This document shows positions 18,918 through 28,736 of a stretch of 64,000 bases of DNA, piece by piece. The DNA lies in the NCBI RefSeq assembly GCF_049116215.1, contig NZ_JAGDZB010000003.1, positions 868,001 to 932,000 on the forward strand, written 5' to 3'. The stretch is from Shimia sp049116215 (GTDB taxonomy: Bacteria > Pseudomonadota > Alphaproteobacteria > Rhodobacterales > Rhodobacteraceae). The notes under the pieces were generated by a model that saw nothing but the letters and a program-made list of their open reading frames with translations, was not told the origin of the DNA and did no database searches. Every line of letters begins with the position of its first letter. The stretch's first letter is position 1. The position numbers and the translations under genes are program-made.

Positions 18918-20222
18918 TCAACGGAAAGCGTACAATTCGCCTTTGCGGTTTACGACATACAGAACCCCGCCCGCCACAACCGGGTTGGTGGCCGCGCCAT
19001 GCGGCAATTCCACCGTGTGGGTCAGCAAGCCGTTGCGCGGATTGTAGAAGCGCACAACATCGTCTGAGGACGGCACAACCAGTTGCCCGCCGGCCAGAAT
19101 TGGCCCGTAATGCGCGTGCACAGCCGACTGCTGCCGAGGCTTGTCTTTGATAAACTGTGGCAAGGTCTGGCCCCAGACACGGGTGCCGTCGCGGGCATCC
19201 AGGCGCAGCAATTCATTGGTTTCTGACACCAGGAACAGGGAGCCTCCTGCCGGGAAGACCGGGCTCAACGCGCCGTGATCGGCGGTCCATTTGCGCACCC
19301 CGGTCTCGGCGTCAATGGCTGCCATTCGGCCGGAATGGTTGGCCACGTAGATCGTGTCACCAACCACAACCGGGTCGCCAGAAATATCGCCAACTGTGTT
19401 TACAGCGCGCCCCGGACGGGTGTCAGACAGCCCTGCCGTCCAACGGGACACACCACCACGGCGGAAAGCGGCCTGAATTTCGCCGGAGCCATAAGGGAAG
19501 ATCGCCAAACGATCGGTGATGGCTGGCGCCGCGGGGCTCTGCACGTTCTGAACATTGGGCAGCGATAGCAGTTGCCACGCAATCTTTCCGGTCTCAACTT
19601 CCAGGGCCCAGGCGGTGGCATCCCCGGAGATCACATAGACCAGATCACCATAAACCGAGGGGGTACCGCTGCCGACAGCCTGGAACTTCTGCTCCCAAAG
19701 ATCGGCGCCGGTTGCAGGATCCAGCGCACGAATGCTGCCAAAACCAGTTGTGACAAAGAGCTTGCCTTTGCCATAGGCCAAGCCACCGGTGGAGGCCTGG
19801 CCAGCCTTGTCATTAGGCGGTGTGAGATCGCGGGACCAAAGAAGCTGACCGCCTGTGGTGGTGGCGGTGACGGTGGCCTCCGCATCAACCGTGAAAATAC
19901 GGCCATCGGCAACAACGGGATCCGCGGTGATACGAGACTTGCGTGATTCACCGGCGCCTATGGACGCCGACCACGCCAAAACCGGGCGCTGCGACAGCGC
20001 CGCATTTGCTGTGCGGGTGCTTGGCGAGCCAATGCGGCCGGTCCATTGCGCGTTTTTACTTTGTGCCGGCAGACTTATGGCAAGATCTTTGTTTTCAACA
20101 ACCTCCTCAGAAGGAATGAGATCTTCACGGTCACCAACCAGGATGATTTCAGGCTCGGCACAAGCAGAAAGCAATGCCGCCGAGGCAACGCCCGCGGCCA
20201 AAATCCATGACGTACGTTTCAC
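18918..20222 (-). CDS. bamB: Outer membrane assembly lipoprotein BamB
   Basis: 434 residues from a GTG at 20222 (GGGGGA 8 bp upstream), which gives a lipoprotein signal with lipobox LLSAC. The frame is open to 20303 but the added 27 residues overlap the upstream gene and are not signal-like. The body is a PQQ-type beta-propeller (VVADGRIFTVDAEATVTA, GGLAYGKGKLFVTTGFGSIRALDPATGADLW, repeated with tryptophan-docking ends). BamB scaffolds beta-barrel insertion with BamA. Order YfgM-like - bamB - der is conserved in proteobacteria. Confidence 0.93.
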   Translation of the reverse strand: MKRTSWILAAGVASAALLSACAEPEIILVGDREDLIPSEEVVENKDLAISLPAQSKNAQWTGRIGSPSTRTANAALSQRPVLAWSASIGAGESRKSRITADPVVADGRIFTVDAEATVTATTTGGQLLWSRDLTPPNDKAGQASTGGLAYGKGKLFVTTGFGSIRALDPATGADLWEQKFQAVGSGTPSVYGDLVYVISGDATAWALEVETGKIAWQLLSLPNVQNVQSPAAPAITDRLAIFPYGSGEIQAAFRRGGVSRWTAGLSDTRPGRAVNTVGDISGDPVVVGDTIYVANHSGRMAAIDAETGVRKWTADHGALSPVFPAGGSLFLVSETNELLRLDARDGTRVWGQTLPQFIKDKPRQQSAVHAHYGPILAGGQLVVPSSDDVVRFYNPRNGLLTHTVELPHGAATNPVVAGGVLYVVNRKGELYAFR

Positions 20223-20247
20223 TGCTGAGTCCCCCACCCTGCAAGTC

Positions 20248-20928
20248 TTATTGATCGGCCAGAACTGGCGCAGTGTTCGCCGGAGTTCCACCCAGAGCCA
20301 CAATCAACTGAGACGCGCGATTGCGCAAGCCCGAGGTAACTGCCGCGTCTTGAATGAGAGCCTGCAGCTGTTCAATGGCGCCGTCAACATCGCCTTCTTC
20401 CAGGCTCAGCAGCGCCAGTTGCTCTTGCGCTGGCAAAGACAATGGCATGCCGGCACCGGCCAATGTTTCAAGCGCAAGACGACGCTCTGCAACAGGGGTT
20501 TCTTTGGCATTGGCCAGAATGGCCTTAAATGTCGCGATCTGACGATAGATTTCCGGGGTGTCGATGTCGCTGGTGGTGATGCCGTTTAATGTCTGGGCGG
20601 CGTCAGCACCGGATCCAACTTCGATTTGATGTGTGGCCAGCAGCATATCGGCAACAACCTGCGCATCGGGCGACTCAGTTGTCAGCGCGCTGAGGTCAGT
20701 CACACGGGTTTCTGCGTCGCTGGCGGACACCGCGCCAATCAAAGCGTCGCCGGTGTTTTCTGCCGCTGTGCGGGCCTTGCTTTTCTGATACTCATTAAAA
20801 GCGGCTGCGCCCACGATGGCAATCACAGCAACCACAGCAATCCAGCCATAACGGCGGATTAGGCCAAAAAGGCGATCGCGGCGCACTTCTTCGGTGACTT
20901 CTTCGATGAAACTGTCGGTATTGCTCAC
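20248..20928 (-). CDS. YfgM-like membrane-anchored tetratricopeptide protein
   Basis: 226 residues: short cytosolic tail, one membrane helix (GWIAVVAVIAIVGAAAFNEYQ, about 28-48), then a helical periplasmic TPR-like region (LPAQEQLALLSLEEGDVDGAIEQLQALI). It matches the YfgM/DUF2133 group that binds SecYEG and periplasmic chaperones in E. coli. Placed 25 bp upstream of bamB on the same strand, as in many proteobacteria. Confidence 0.85.
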   Translation of the reverse strand: MSNTDSFIEEVTEEVRRDRLFGLIRRYGWIAVVAVIAIVGAAAFNEYQKSKARTAAENTGDALIGAVSASDAETRVTDLSALTTESPDAQVVADMLLATHQIEVGSGADAAQTLNGITTSDIDTPEIYRQIATFKAILANAKETPVAERRLALETLAGAGMPLSLPAQEQLALLSLEEGDVDGAIEQLQALIQDAAVTSGLRNRASQLIVALGGTPANTAPVLADQ

Positions 20929-21155
20929 GCCTGCTCTCCTGTCGGTTTGCCTTGTCTTATCGTTTTGTTTTCAAAGTGCCAAGTACTGTGGCAAAGGCAC
21001 ATCGACGACACAGGTTTTTTCTTGAATTCACGCGCATTTTGAACCGATGAGTCCAAATTTTCTCTTCTGAGGTTGTTTCTCGGCGCGCGAACGCCAATAT
21101 GTCGACCAATATTTGTGCGCGGGAGGGCGCACGTTAAAGCAACAGGGGCCATACT

Positions 21156-22400
21156 ATGCGGCTTATTCCGGTCTTGACCGCACTTCTTGTGACGGCAATT
21201 TTGTATTTTGTTGTGGTGGAGCGTGATCGCTTGGCGGCTTTTGCTGGCAATGGCGCGTCCGAGGAGGCGACTGACAAGGTCGCCGAGGCAAGCACTGAGC
21301 TGACGGAAACCCCGTCAGACGACGCTGGCCTGATCCGGGTTGTCGCCATGCGCAGCGCAGCATCCACAATCGACAGCGCGGTGGTGCTACGTGGCCAAAC
21401 CGAGGCGGATCGCCAGGTTGAAGTCCGCGCCGAAACCAGCGGCCTGGTAATCACAGAGCCACTGCGGCGCGGCTCTCATGTAACCGCCGGGCAAGAGCTC
21501 TGCCGTCTGGATGTTGGCACCAGCACAGCGGTTCTGGCGGAAGCCAAGGCCCGGTTGCTGGAAGCTCAAGCGCGAATTCCAAGCGCACAGGCCACGGTGG
21601 CCGAGGCCGAAGCGCGGCTCGAAGAGGCCAAGATCAACGACAATGCGGCCCGCAAATTGTCCGAAGGCGGCTTTGCTTCCTCGACTCGCGTCGCCAGCAC
21701 CGCCGCCAGCGTGCGCGCCGCGGAGGCGTCAATCCAGTCGGCCACCTCCGGTTTGGAAAGCACACAAGCCGGCATCGAATCGGCTCAAGCCTTGGTGGCC
21801 GCCGCTGAACGTGAAGTTGAACGCCTGACCATGACTGCGCCATTTGATGGCTTGCTGGAAAGCCGCACAGCCGAACTGGGCAGCTTGATGCAGCCTGGCA
21901 GCCTCTGTGGTACGGTTCTGCGCCTAGATCCAATCCGCATTGTCGGTTTTGTCCCTGAAACCGACATTAGCCGTGTGAACGAAGGTTCGCTGGCGGGCGC
22001 ACGTCTGACCACCGGACAGGAAGTCACCGGTCAGGTGACCTTTGTGTCCCGCTCTGCTGATCCGCAAACCCGCACGTTCCGCGTGGAGGTGACCGTGCCT
22101 AACGCAGATCTGGCGATCCGCGACGGTCAAACCGCAGAAATCATGATCTCCGCAGATGGCGCAGCGGCACATTTCCTGCCGCAATCTTCTTTAACACTCA
22201 ACGACGAGGGCACGCTGGGTGTCCGCATTGTCGAAGACGGCGGCATCGTCGCCTTCAAGGCAATTGAGTTGATGCGCGACGGCACCGACGGCATCTGGGT
22301 CGGCGGCTTGCCGGAAAAGGCAGACGTGATCGTAGTGGGACAAGAATTTGTCGTCGAAGGCGTTCAGGTGGCTCCGACCTATCGGGAGCTTGACCAATGA
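21156..22400 (+). CDS. RND efflux periplasmic adaptor (membrane fusion protein)
   Basis: 414 residues. N-terminal helix (LIPVLTALLVTAILYFVVV), lipoyl half-motifs (VRAETSGLVITEPLRRGSHV; TAPFDGLLESRTAELGSLMQPG), a coiled-coil hairpin between them (about residues 125-225, Ala/Glu-rich) and beta-barrel domains. It couples the inner-membrane pump to an outer-membrane channel. Overlaps the permease gene by 4 bp (ATGA); no outer-membrane factor is nearby. Confidence 0.93.
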   Translation: MRLIPVLTALLVTAILYFVVVERDRLAAFAGNGASEEATDKVAEASTELTETPSDDAGLIRVVAMRSAASTIDSAVVLRGQTEADRQVEVRAETSGLVITEPLRRGSHVTAGQELCRLDVGTSTAVLAEAKARLLEAQARIPSAQATVAEAEARLEEAKINDNAARKLSEGGFASSTRVASTAASVRAAEASIQSATSGLESTQAGIESAQALVAAAEREVERLTMTAPFDGLLESRTAELGSLMQPGSLCGTVLRLDPIRIVGFVPETDISRVNEGSLAGARLTTGQEVTGQVTFVSRSADPQTRTFRVEVTVPNADLAIRDGQTAEIMISADGAAAHFLPQSSLTLNDEGTLGVRIVEDGGIVAFKAIELMRDGTDGIWVGGLPEKADVIVVGQEFVVEGVQVAPTYRELDQ

Positions 22401-25400
22401 CCGGCGCCATCACCTGGGCCGCTGAACGGGCCCGAATGATCTTGGCGTTCATCGCAATTTCACTTGTGATTGGCGCCTTTTCATACGCGAGCCTGCCCAA
22501 AGAAGGTGAGCCGGACATCGACATTCCGATCCTCTATGTGTCGGTGAATTATCCAGGGATTTCCGCCGAAGACGCGGAAAGCCTTCTGGTGAAGCCGATG
22601 GAAACCGAGTCGGTGGACCTCGACGGTCTCGACAAGATGACTGGCATCGCCTCGGAAAACCACGCGTCCCTGCTTCTTGAGTTCGACTTCGGTTGGGACA
22701 AGAGTGCAACCATCGCGGACGTGCGCGACGCGATGAATACGGCGCAGGCCAACTTCCCTGAAGGTGCGGATCAATACACTATTTCGGAGATCAACTTCTC
22801 CGAGTTCCCAATTGTGATTGTAAACCTGTCTGGCGACGTGCCGGAACGCACCATGGCGCGCTTGGCCAAAGATCTGCAGGATGACTTTGAAGCCATCGAC
22901 GCGGTGCTGGAAGCGCCTATTGCGGGCAACCGCGACGAGATGGTGGAAGTGGTGATCGACCCGCTGCGGTTGGAATCCTACAACGTCACAGCGCCGGAAC
23001 TGATCAGTGTTGTGCAAAACAACAACCAACTGATTGCGGCTGGTGAGGTGGAAACCAACCAAGGTACCTTCTCGGTCAAAATTCCTTCGTCGTTTAGCGA
23101 TGTCAGCGACATCTATGAGCTGCCGGTGAAAACCAACGGCGAGCGGATTGTGACTCTGGGCGATCTAGCAGAGATCAATTTCACTTTTGAGGACCGGGCG
23201 GGCACCGCGCGGTTTGATGGTGAAAATACGGTGGCGCTTCAAGTGGTGAAGGGCAAAGGCTACAACATCATCGACACCGTCGAGCAGATTAAAACCACGC
23301 TGGCCGCCGCTCAGGAAAAATGGCCTGAAGAGTTGCAAGCGGCGGTGCATGTCGGCACCTCCAATGACCAGAGCCGCGTTGTTGGCTCTATGGTGCGCCA
23401 GCTTGAAGGCTCGGTTCTGACTGCGATTGCGCTGGTGATGATTGTGGTTTTGGCCTCACTTGGCAGCCGTGCTGCGATGCTGGTGGGCTTTGCCATTCCG
23501 GCGTCCTTCCTGCTGTGTTTTGCCTTCCTTGCGTTGATGGGCGTGACCATTTCCAACATGGTGATGTTTGGTCTGATCCTTGCGGTGGGCATGCTGGTGG
23601 ACGGTGCGATCGTCGTGGTGGAATACGCCGACAAACGCATCAAAGAGGGCGTGGGCCCGATGCACGCTTATGTTGAAGCGGCGCAGCGGATGTTCTGGCC
23701 AATTGTCAGTTCCACAGCAACCACGCTGTGTGCCTTCTTGCCAATGCTGTTCTGGCCGGGTGTGCCGGGTGAGTTCATGGGCATGTTGCCGGTCACAATG
23801 ATTTTTGTTCTGTCGGCCTCTCTACTGGTGGCGCTGATTTACCTGCCGGTTGTGGGTGGTATCTCCGGCCGCTTGAGCCGTGTCTTTGACCATATCTCTC
23901 AAGGCATGAAATCCCGTCTGCCGTGGGTAGTGCGCGCCCTGTTGGTGCCAATTCCGCTTTACGGCATGTTTGTCGGTTTGATGCAGATGCTGACCGTGAC
24001 CTATCAGTCCGGTGACGACGGTTCGACCGGCGCTGTGATGGTTGGCGCTGTGCTGTTTGTTGCCTCGGCATTTGCAGCGTCCATCACCATGAGCGCCGCA
24101 GAAATCAGCCGCAAACGCAAGGCGATCAAATCCGGTTTCCGCCACAACGGTTTCGGCTATTTCATGCGGTTCATCGTAGGCAACCCAGTGATGCCTTTGG
24201 TGACAATCGCAGCGGTGATTTTTACTGTTGTTTCCATCATCGGCTACTTTGGCGAAAACAACAAAGGCGTTGAGTTCTTTGTGGCCACGGAACCGGAGCA
24301 AGCTACAGCTTACGTGCGCGCACGCGGCAACATCTCGCTGACTGAGAAAGACGCCATGGTGCGTGAGGCGGAAAACATCATCATGCAGCACCCTGCGGTG
24401 ATCAATGTCTTCTCCTTCGCGGGTAAAGGTGGCTTGGACACTGGTGGTCCTGGCGGTGGGAACTCACCGCCAGACACTGTTGGTCAGGTCCAGTTTGAAA
24501 TCATCCCGTGGGAAGATCGCCCAACAGCGCGTGAAACATGGTTCTTTGGCCTGCTGGAACGCGACGTGAGCTCTCCGGAGTTTGGCGGCAACCGCGTGCT
24601 GGAAGAGCTGAACGCTGAGTTGGCAAAACTGCCAGGATTCTTTGTGGAAACCAGCCCGATTGAACAGGGTCCGGGGTCCGGCAAGCCAATCCACTTGCGC
24701 CTTCGGGGCGACGCTTGGGACGATCTCAACAGCGCTGCCATCAACGCCAGGGAGACGTTTGAAGCGACCGCAGGCTTGACCTTGGTCGAGGACACCCTGC
24801 CACTGCCCGGCATCGACTGGCAGATCGACGTGGATGTGGCCAAGGCTGGCCGCTACGGCGCAGATGTGGCCACGGTTGGGGCAATGGTTCAGCTTGTGAC
24901 ACGGGGTATCCTGCTCGACACCATGCGGGTCGACAGCTCTGATGAAGAGATCGAAATCCGCTTGCGTCTGCCGGATCAGGACCGTGTTCTATCCACGCTC
25001 GACACGCTGAAAGTGCGCACCAACGACGGGCTTGTGCCGCTGTCCAACTTTGTCACACGTTTCCCTGTGCCGAAACGCGCCTCTATCAGCCGCGTTGATC
25101 AGGAACGGTACTATGACGTGAAAGCGGACGTGGAACCTGGTCTGGTGAAGATTGTGTCTGGCGAAGGTGACGACCTGAAGGTACTGGCACTGCTGAAGGC
25201 AGTACCGGACGACGCCGCAATCAATGAGCCTTTGATCACCACGCCAAACGGCGACGAATTCACAGTCTTCGCGCTTGAGGAAGCCACTTCTGCAGACGAG
25301 CTGCAAACCGCGCTGGAGGACGGTGCACGCCGCATTCCTGTGACCGCAACAGAACGCATCGAAGCTCTGACTGAATGGCTCAATACCAACCCGTTTGGCA

Positions 25401-26272
25401 GCTCAATCAGCTGGGAGTGGACTGGCGATCAGGAAGAGCAGGCCGAGTCCGGTGCCTTCTTGATGAGCGCGTTCTCTGCTGCTTTGGGATTGATGTTTGT
25501 GATCCTGTTGGCGCAGTTCAACAGCTTCTATAACTCGGTGCTGGTGCTGCTCGCGGTGGTTCTGTCTACCGCAGGTGTTCTGGTTGGCATGTTGGTGATG
25601 GATCAGACCTTCTCGATCATCATGACCGGCACAGGCATCGTGGCGCTGGCAGGGATCGTGGTGAACAACAACATTGTTCTGATCGACACCTATCAGGAAT
25701 ACAGCCAGTACATGCCGCGGATTGATGCGATTGTGCGCACTGCACAAAGCCGTATCCGTCCGGTGCTGCTGACCACTATCACCACCATGGCGGGCCTTGC
25801 GCCGATGATGTTTGGCCTGAGCCTGGACTTCATCAATGGTGGCTATTCCATCGACAGTCCCACCTCGCTGTGGTGGAAACAGCTGGCGACCGCCGTGGTG
25901 TTTGGTCTTGGTATCGCGACAGTGCTGACGCTTGTGTTCACGCCGTCGATGTTGGCCGCGCGGGTTTGGGCCAGCACCTACTTCAACTGGATGATGCGGC
26001 TTCTGGCGCGTATGTCCTTTGGCCGCACGTCGCGCGCCGGTCAGGACTGGGCACTGCGCCGAGCAGCCCGCAAGGTGAAACATCCGGTGCTGATGTGGGA
26101 TGACACCACAGAGGTGGTGATGGAAAGCTCCAAGCCATCCAATCGGTCGTCCGTGCCTACCACCCGCTCCGCCAAGGTGGACCCAAATGATCTGGCGCCG
26201 GAGGTTGAGGCACCACGTAGCGGAAAAGCGGCCAACGATCCTGATCCAGGTGGCATTCAAGCGGCTGAATAA
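22397..26272 (+). CDS. RND family efflux permease (AcrB/MexB/SwrC-like)
   Basis: 1291 residues, longer than the usual 1020-1060. Twelve predicted helices in two blocks, each after a large periplasmic loop; FAIPASFLLCFAFLALMGVTISNMVMFGLILAVGMLVDGAIVVVEYADK carries the proton-relay aspartates in TM4. The extra length comes from an additional hydrophobic stretch near residues 500-590 and a C-terminal extension of about 100 polar residues (SSVPTTRSAKVDPNDLAPEV) in the cytosol. Family members expel drugs, detergents or metals; the substrate is unknown. Confidence 0.93.
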   Translation: MTGAITWAAERARMILAFIAISLVIGAFSYASLPKEGEPDIDIPILYVSVNYPGISAEDAESLLVKPMETESVDLDGLDKMTGIASENHASLLLEFDFGWDKSATIADVRDAMNTAQANFPEGADQYTISEINFSEFPIVIVNLSGDVPERTMARLAKDLQDDFEAIDAVLEAPIAGNRDEMVEVVIDPLRLESYNVTAPELISVVQNNNQLIAAGEVETNQGTFSVKIPSSFSDVSDIYELPVKTNGERIVTLGDLAEINFTFEDRAGTARFDGENTVALQVVKGKGYNIIDTVEQIKTTLAAAQEKWPEELQAAVHVGTSNDQSRVVGSMVRQLEGSVLTAIALVMIVVLASLGSRAAMLVGFAIPASFLLCFAFLALMGVTISNMVMFGLILAVGMLVDGAIVVVEYADKRIKEGVGPMHAYVEAAQRMFWPIVSSTATTLCAFLPMLFWPGVPGEFMGMLPVTMIFVLSASLLVALIYLPVVGGISGRLSRVFDHISQGMKSRLPWVVRALLVPIPLYGMFVGLMQMLTVTYQSGDDGSTGAVMVGAVLFVASAFAASITMSAAEISRKRKAIKSGFRHNGFGYFMRFIVGNPVMPLVTIAAVIFTVVSIIGYFGENNKGVEFFVATEPEQATAYVRARGNISLTEKDAMVREAENIIMQHPAVINVFSFAGKGGLDTGGPGGGNSPPDTVGQVQFEIIPWEDRPTARETWFFGLLERDVSSPEFGGNRVLEELNAELAKLPGFFVETSPIEQGPGSGKPIHLRLRGDAWDDLNSAAINARETFEATAGLTLVEDTLPLPGIDWQIDVDVAKAGRYGADVATVGAMVQLVTRGILLDTMRVDSSDEEIEIRLRLPDQDRVLSTLDTLKVRTNDGLVPLSNFVTRFPVPKRASISRVDQERYYDVKADVEPGLVKIVSGEGDDLKVLALLKAVPDDAAINEPLITTPNGDEFTVFALEEATSADELQTALEDGARRIPVTATERIEALTEWLNTNPFGSSISWEWTGDQEEQAESGAFLMSAFSAALGLMFVILLAQFNSFYNSVLVLLAVVLSTAGVLVGMLVMDQTFSIIMTGTGIVALAGIVVNNNIVLIDTYQEYSQYMPRIDAIVRTAQSRIRPVLLTTITTMAGLAPMMFGLSLDFINGGYSIDSPTSLWWKQLATAVVFGLGIATVLTLVFTPSMLAARVWASTYFNWMMRLLARMSFGRTSRAGQDWALRRAARKVKHPVLMWDDTTEVVMESSKPSNRSSVPTTRSAKVDPNDLAPEVEAPRSGKAANDPDPGGIQAAE

Positions 26273-26290
26273 ACCCTCAGCAACACGCAC

Positions 26291-26322
26291 AAAAAACGCG
26301 CTCCTTTTGGGGCGCGTTTTTC
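26291..26322. terminator. Terminator after the RND operon
   Basis: Stem AAAACGCGCTCC / GGGGCGCGTTTT followed by TTCATTC, 18 bp after the permease stop; symmetric flanks allow function on both strands. Confidence 0.8.
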
Positions 26323-26410
26323 ATTCATCCAGAATGTTCTTTTTTCGCAACGCATTTCGCCTTATACGTGTTTCATCAATTCTTTTGAGCGACCGCATAC
26401 AGGCAACTTC

Positions 26411-26791
26411 ATGTTCAATATCGCAGTTGGCACTTCTTTGTCCCCTGCCCTCCCGGCGCTTATTTTGACCGGGTTGGTGCTGGTGTGTTGGTTGGCCCTT
26501 AACATGGTCACCTACACCTATTTTCATGCTGACAAAGAACGCGCCATTCACGGAGAACCCCGCATTTCTGAGCGCACCCTTTTGTTCCTGGCGTTGGCAG
26601 GCGGCTCGGTTGGTGCCAAGTTTGCCCAAAAGCGTTTCTACCATAAGACACAAAAACAACCCTTTGGGCGACGCCTAAACGCCATTGTTGTTCTGCATCT
26701 TGGTTTGATTTCCTTGGGTGCCTATTTGGCGCTTTTGGGGCCATCGGGGATTTGGATGACCGGGAGCTACATGGCAGCCCTACCCAGTTGA
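26411..26791 (+). CDS. DUF1294 domain membrane protein
   Basis: 126 residues, two to three membrane helices. The motif pattern (LALNMVTYTYFHADKERAI; RISERTLLFLALAGGSVGAKFAQKRFYHKTQKQPFG) is the DUF1294 family: LLLLLGGWPGAL-like helix, then a basic F-x-H-K-x-K loop. Function unknown. Starts at the only sensible ATG; no close partner. Confidence 0.8.
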   Translation: MFNIAVGTSLSPALPALILTGLVLVCWLALNMVTYTYFHADKERAIHGEPRISERTLLFLALAGGSVGAKFAQKRFYHKTQKQPFGRRLNAIVVLHLGLISLGAYLALLGPSGIWMTGSYMAALPS

Positions 26792-26842
26792 CCAGTCACC
26801 CGCACCGCTGAAAGAGCGGGTGTGATGCGTCGCGCTATAGGG

Positions 26843-28663
26843 CTATGCCGCGTCCTCATCCGCTTGTTGGCGGGTCCAAAGCTGCGCATAGCGGCCCTTT
26901 TTGTCCAAAAGTGCACTGTGGGTGCCCTCTTCGATCACCTCACCTTGCTCCAGAACAACAATCCTGTCCGCTTCGGCAATGGTGGACAGGCGGTGGGCAA
27001 TGGTGATCACGGTGCGGCCTTCGCCAGCCCGGGCCAACGCTTCTTTGATGCCCAGCTCAGTTTCGGTGTCCAAGGCTGAGGTTGCCTCATCCAGCAGCAA
27101 AATCGGCGGGTTCTTCAGCAAGGTGCGGGCAATGCCGACGCGTTGTTTTTCACCACCGGACAGCTTGAGCCCGCGTTCACCCACAGCAGTGTCATAGCCA
27201 TCTGGCAGCGCGGCGATAAAATCATGGATCTGCGCCGCCTTGGCTGCTTCAACAACATCGTCTTGGGTGGCCCCGTCACGGCCATAGGCGATGTTGTAGC
27301 GAATGGTGTCGTTGAACAGCACCGTGTCTTGCGGCACCACGCCAATGGCGTCATGCAGACTTTCTTGCTGCACATCGCGCACGTCCTGCCCATCAATCCT
27401 TAGCGCCCCGCCCTGCACATCATAAAACCGGAACAGAAGCCGCCCGATGGTGGATTTCCCAGACCCGGACGCGCCCACAATAGCCACGGTTTGACCACCC
27501 GGTACATTGAGGCTCACACCTTTCAGAATGGCCCGGTCTGCATCATAGCCAAAGGCCACGTTGTCGAGCGCGATGGACCCGTCTTTGATGGCCAGAGGTA
27601 TGGCCTCCGCCTTGTCTGCGACTTCGGCTGGCTGCTCAAGAAGTTCAAACATTTCTCCCATGTCGACAAGGCTCTGACGAATTTCGCGGTAGACTGTGCC
27701 AAGGAAGTTCAGCGGCATGGTGATCTGCACCATATAGGCGTTGACCATCACAAAATCGCCCACGGTCAGGTCACCGTTTTGCACGCCAATCGCCGCCATC
27801 ACCATGACAATCACCAAACCGGAGGTGATTAAAAAGGACTGCCCAAAGTTCAGGAAAGCCAAGGAATATGAAGTCTTTAGCGCCGCTTCTTCATAACCGG
27901 CCATGGCGCTGTCATAGCGCGCGGCCTCACGTTTCTCGGCGCCAAAATACTTTACGGTTTCAAAGTTCAGCAGGCTGTCTATGGCCTTCTGATTGGCATC
28001 TGTGTCCTGATCGTTCATCTGCCGACGCAGCTTCACGCGCCATTCGGTGACCTTGAAGGTGAACCAGATGTAGATCGCAATAGTCACCCCCACGACCGCC
28101 AAATAGCGCGCGTCAAACAGCCAATAGAAGATCGCGGAAATCATCAGCAATTCGAGCACGAGCGGGCCGATGGAGAACAACAAGAAGCGCAGAAGGAATT
28201 CCACGCCCTTTACACCGCGTTCGATGATGCGGCTCAACCCACCGGTTTTGCGGGTGATGTGATAGCGCATGGACAGGCGGTGGATGTGTTCAAAGGTCTC
28301 CAACGCCAATTGGCGTAGGGCCCGTTGAGCCACCTTGGCAAAGACCGCATCGCGCAGCTGCTGAAAGCCATTGGTCATCAGGCGTGCCATGCCGTAGGCC
28401 ACGGTCAGTCCCACGGCGCCAAGCGCCAGCGGTGGCACCCCTTCGTTGGCCAACGCATCCACCGCAGCTTTGTAGAGCATCGGCGAATAGACCGCGATCA
28501 TTTTGGAAGCGAGCAGCATACAGAGCGCCAGCACCACGCGGTGTTTCACCCACGGCTTGTCATCCGGCCAGAGATAAGGCGACACCTTACGAATGGTGCG
28601 CCAACCGGAGCGTTGTTCGTTGCGCGCAAGTTCCTCAGCCGTAGCCGTGTGCCATTTCGTCAT
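26843..28663 (-). CDS. ABC exporter of the ABCB7/Atm1 type
   Basis: 606 residues from ATG 28663. An N-terminal membrane domain (six helices, residues about 50-330) is fused to a nucleotide-binding domain: Walker A GASGSGKST, signature LSGGEKQR, Walker B ILLLDEATSALD, His switch IAHRLST. It matches the Atm1/ABCB7/HMT1 group, which exports glutathione-linked sulfur compounds or metal conjugates in mitochondria and alphaproteobacteria. Single gene convergent with DUF1294. Confidence 0.92.
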   Translation of the reverse strand: MTKWHTATAEELARNEQRSGWRTIRKVSPYLWPDDKPWVKHRVVLALCMLLASKMIAVYSPMLYKAAVDALANEGVPPLALGAVGLTVAYGMARLMTNGFQQLRDAVFAKVAQRALRQLALETFEHIHRLSMRYHITRKTGGLSRIIERGVKGVEFLLRFLLFSIGPLVLELLMISAIFYWLFDARYLAVVGVTIAIYIWFTFKVTEWRVKLRRQMNDQDTDANQKAIDSLLNFETVKYFGAEKREAARYDSAMAGYEEAALKTSYSLAFLNFGQSFLITSGLVIVMVMAAIGVQNGDLTVGDFVMVNAYMVQITMPLNFLGTVYREIRQSLVDMGEMFELLEQPAEVADKAEAIPLAIKDGSIALDNVAFGYDADRAILKGVSLNVPGGQTVAIVGASGSGKSTIGRLLFRFYDVQGGALRIDGQDVRDVQQESLHDAIGVVPQDTVLFNDTIRYNIAYGRDGATQDDVVEAAKAAQIHDFIAALPDGYDTAVGERGLKLSGGEKQRVGIARTLLKNPPILLLDEATSALDTETELGIKEALARAGEGRTVITIAHRLSTIAEADRIVVLEQGEVIEEGTHSALLDKKGRYAQLWTRQQADEDAA

Positions 28664-28736
28664 GCCTGCCTGCCTGTCAGTTGGTGAGCCTGACAAACCT
28701 AATCATAGGTTGCAAGACTTGCCAGCCCTGCGGACG

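Noticed and set aside
26797..26822. Hairpin between DUF1294 and the ABC exporter
   Set aside because: Seven-bp stem (CACCCGC/GCGGGTG) with no T run on either side, so not called a terminator.
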